Shown piece after piece: positions 5,919-5,922 of a stretch of 5,922 bases of DNA; the first letter of the stretch is position 1, and each line of letters begins with the position of its first letter. The notes below the pieces were generated by a model. It had not been told where the DNA came from. It worked only from the letters and a program-made list of their open reading frames with translations, and did not search any database. This DNA is from Chloroflexota bacterium. GTDB lineage: Bacteria > Chloroflexota > Limnocylindria > Limnocylindrales > CSP1-4. The translations under genes were made by a program, and so were the position numbers. Location: the NCBI GenBank assembly GCA_021812735.1, contig JAKAMV010000651.1, forward strand, positions 1 through 5,922, in the 5' to 3' direction.

Positions 5919-5922
5919 GACT

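Noticed and set aside
1..5922. Mobile element, phage or defence-system signature
   Set aside because: No transposase, integrase, terminal inverted repeats, CRISPR repeats, tRNA attachment site or shift in base composition is visible.

Overview
This is a very GC-rich, gene-dense piece of bacterial chromosome carrying two converging gene groups. The gene content is a DUF951 protein, a pair of DUF881 proteins and a secreted peptidase-MA-like metalloprotease in a high-GC background. It fits a Chloroflexota genome (for example a Limnocylindria-like lineage) best, with a high-GC actinobacterium as the alternative. This placement is inference; no phylogenetic marker gene is present. I see no tRNA, rRNA, CRISPR array, transposase, integrase or phage gene.

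Left group, + strand (1-1137). The 3' end of a class I SAM-dependent (RlmI-like) methyltransferase is followed 26 bases later by a complete SPOUT-fold (SpoU/TrmH) RNA 2'-O-methyltransferase. Together they look like a small RNA-modification operon.

Right group, - strand (5918 down to 1174), read right to left. It starts with a signal-peptide-bearing, C-terminally anchored gluzincin metalloprotease (HELTH...WLNEG). Two consecutive single-pass DUF881 proteins follow, then a small cysteine-containing DUF951 protein, then an MFS exporter-type transporter. Three of the four junctions are stop/start overlaps: ATGA at 4512-4515, TGATG at 3728-3732 and GTGA at 2754-2757. Only DUF881-2 to DUF951 has a real gap, and it contains a 9-bp perfect inverted repeat. 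The group therefore splits into a protease-DUF881-DUF881 unit and a DUF951-MFS unit, probably on one transcript. The promoter must lie beyond the right edge.

The groups converge across 36 bases (1138-1173) that can form a 6-bp G/C hairpin readable on either strand. The most interesting feature is the protease-DUF881-DUF881 unit. All three proteins are predicted to put their main domains outside the cytoplasmic membrane, and the genes are translationally coupled. The small basic protein (DUF1290) and the division genes that usually accompany DUF881 proteins are not present in the window.
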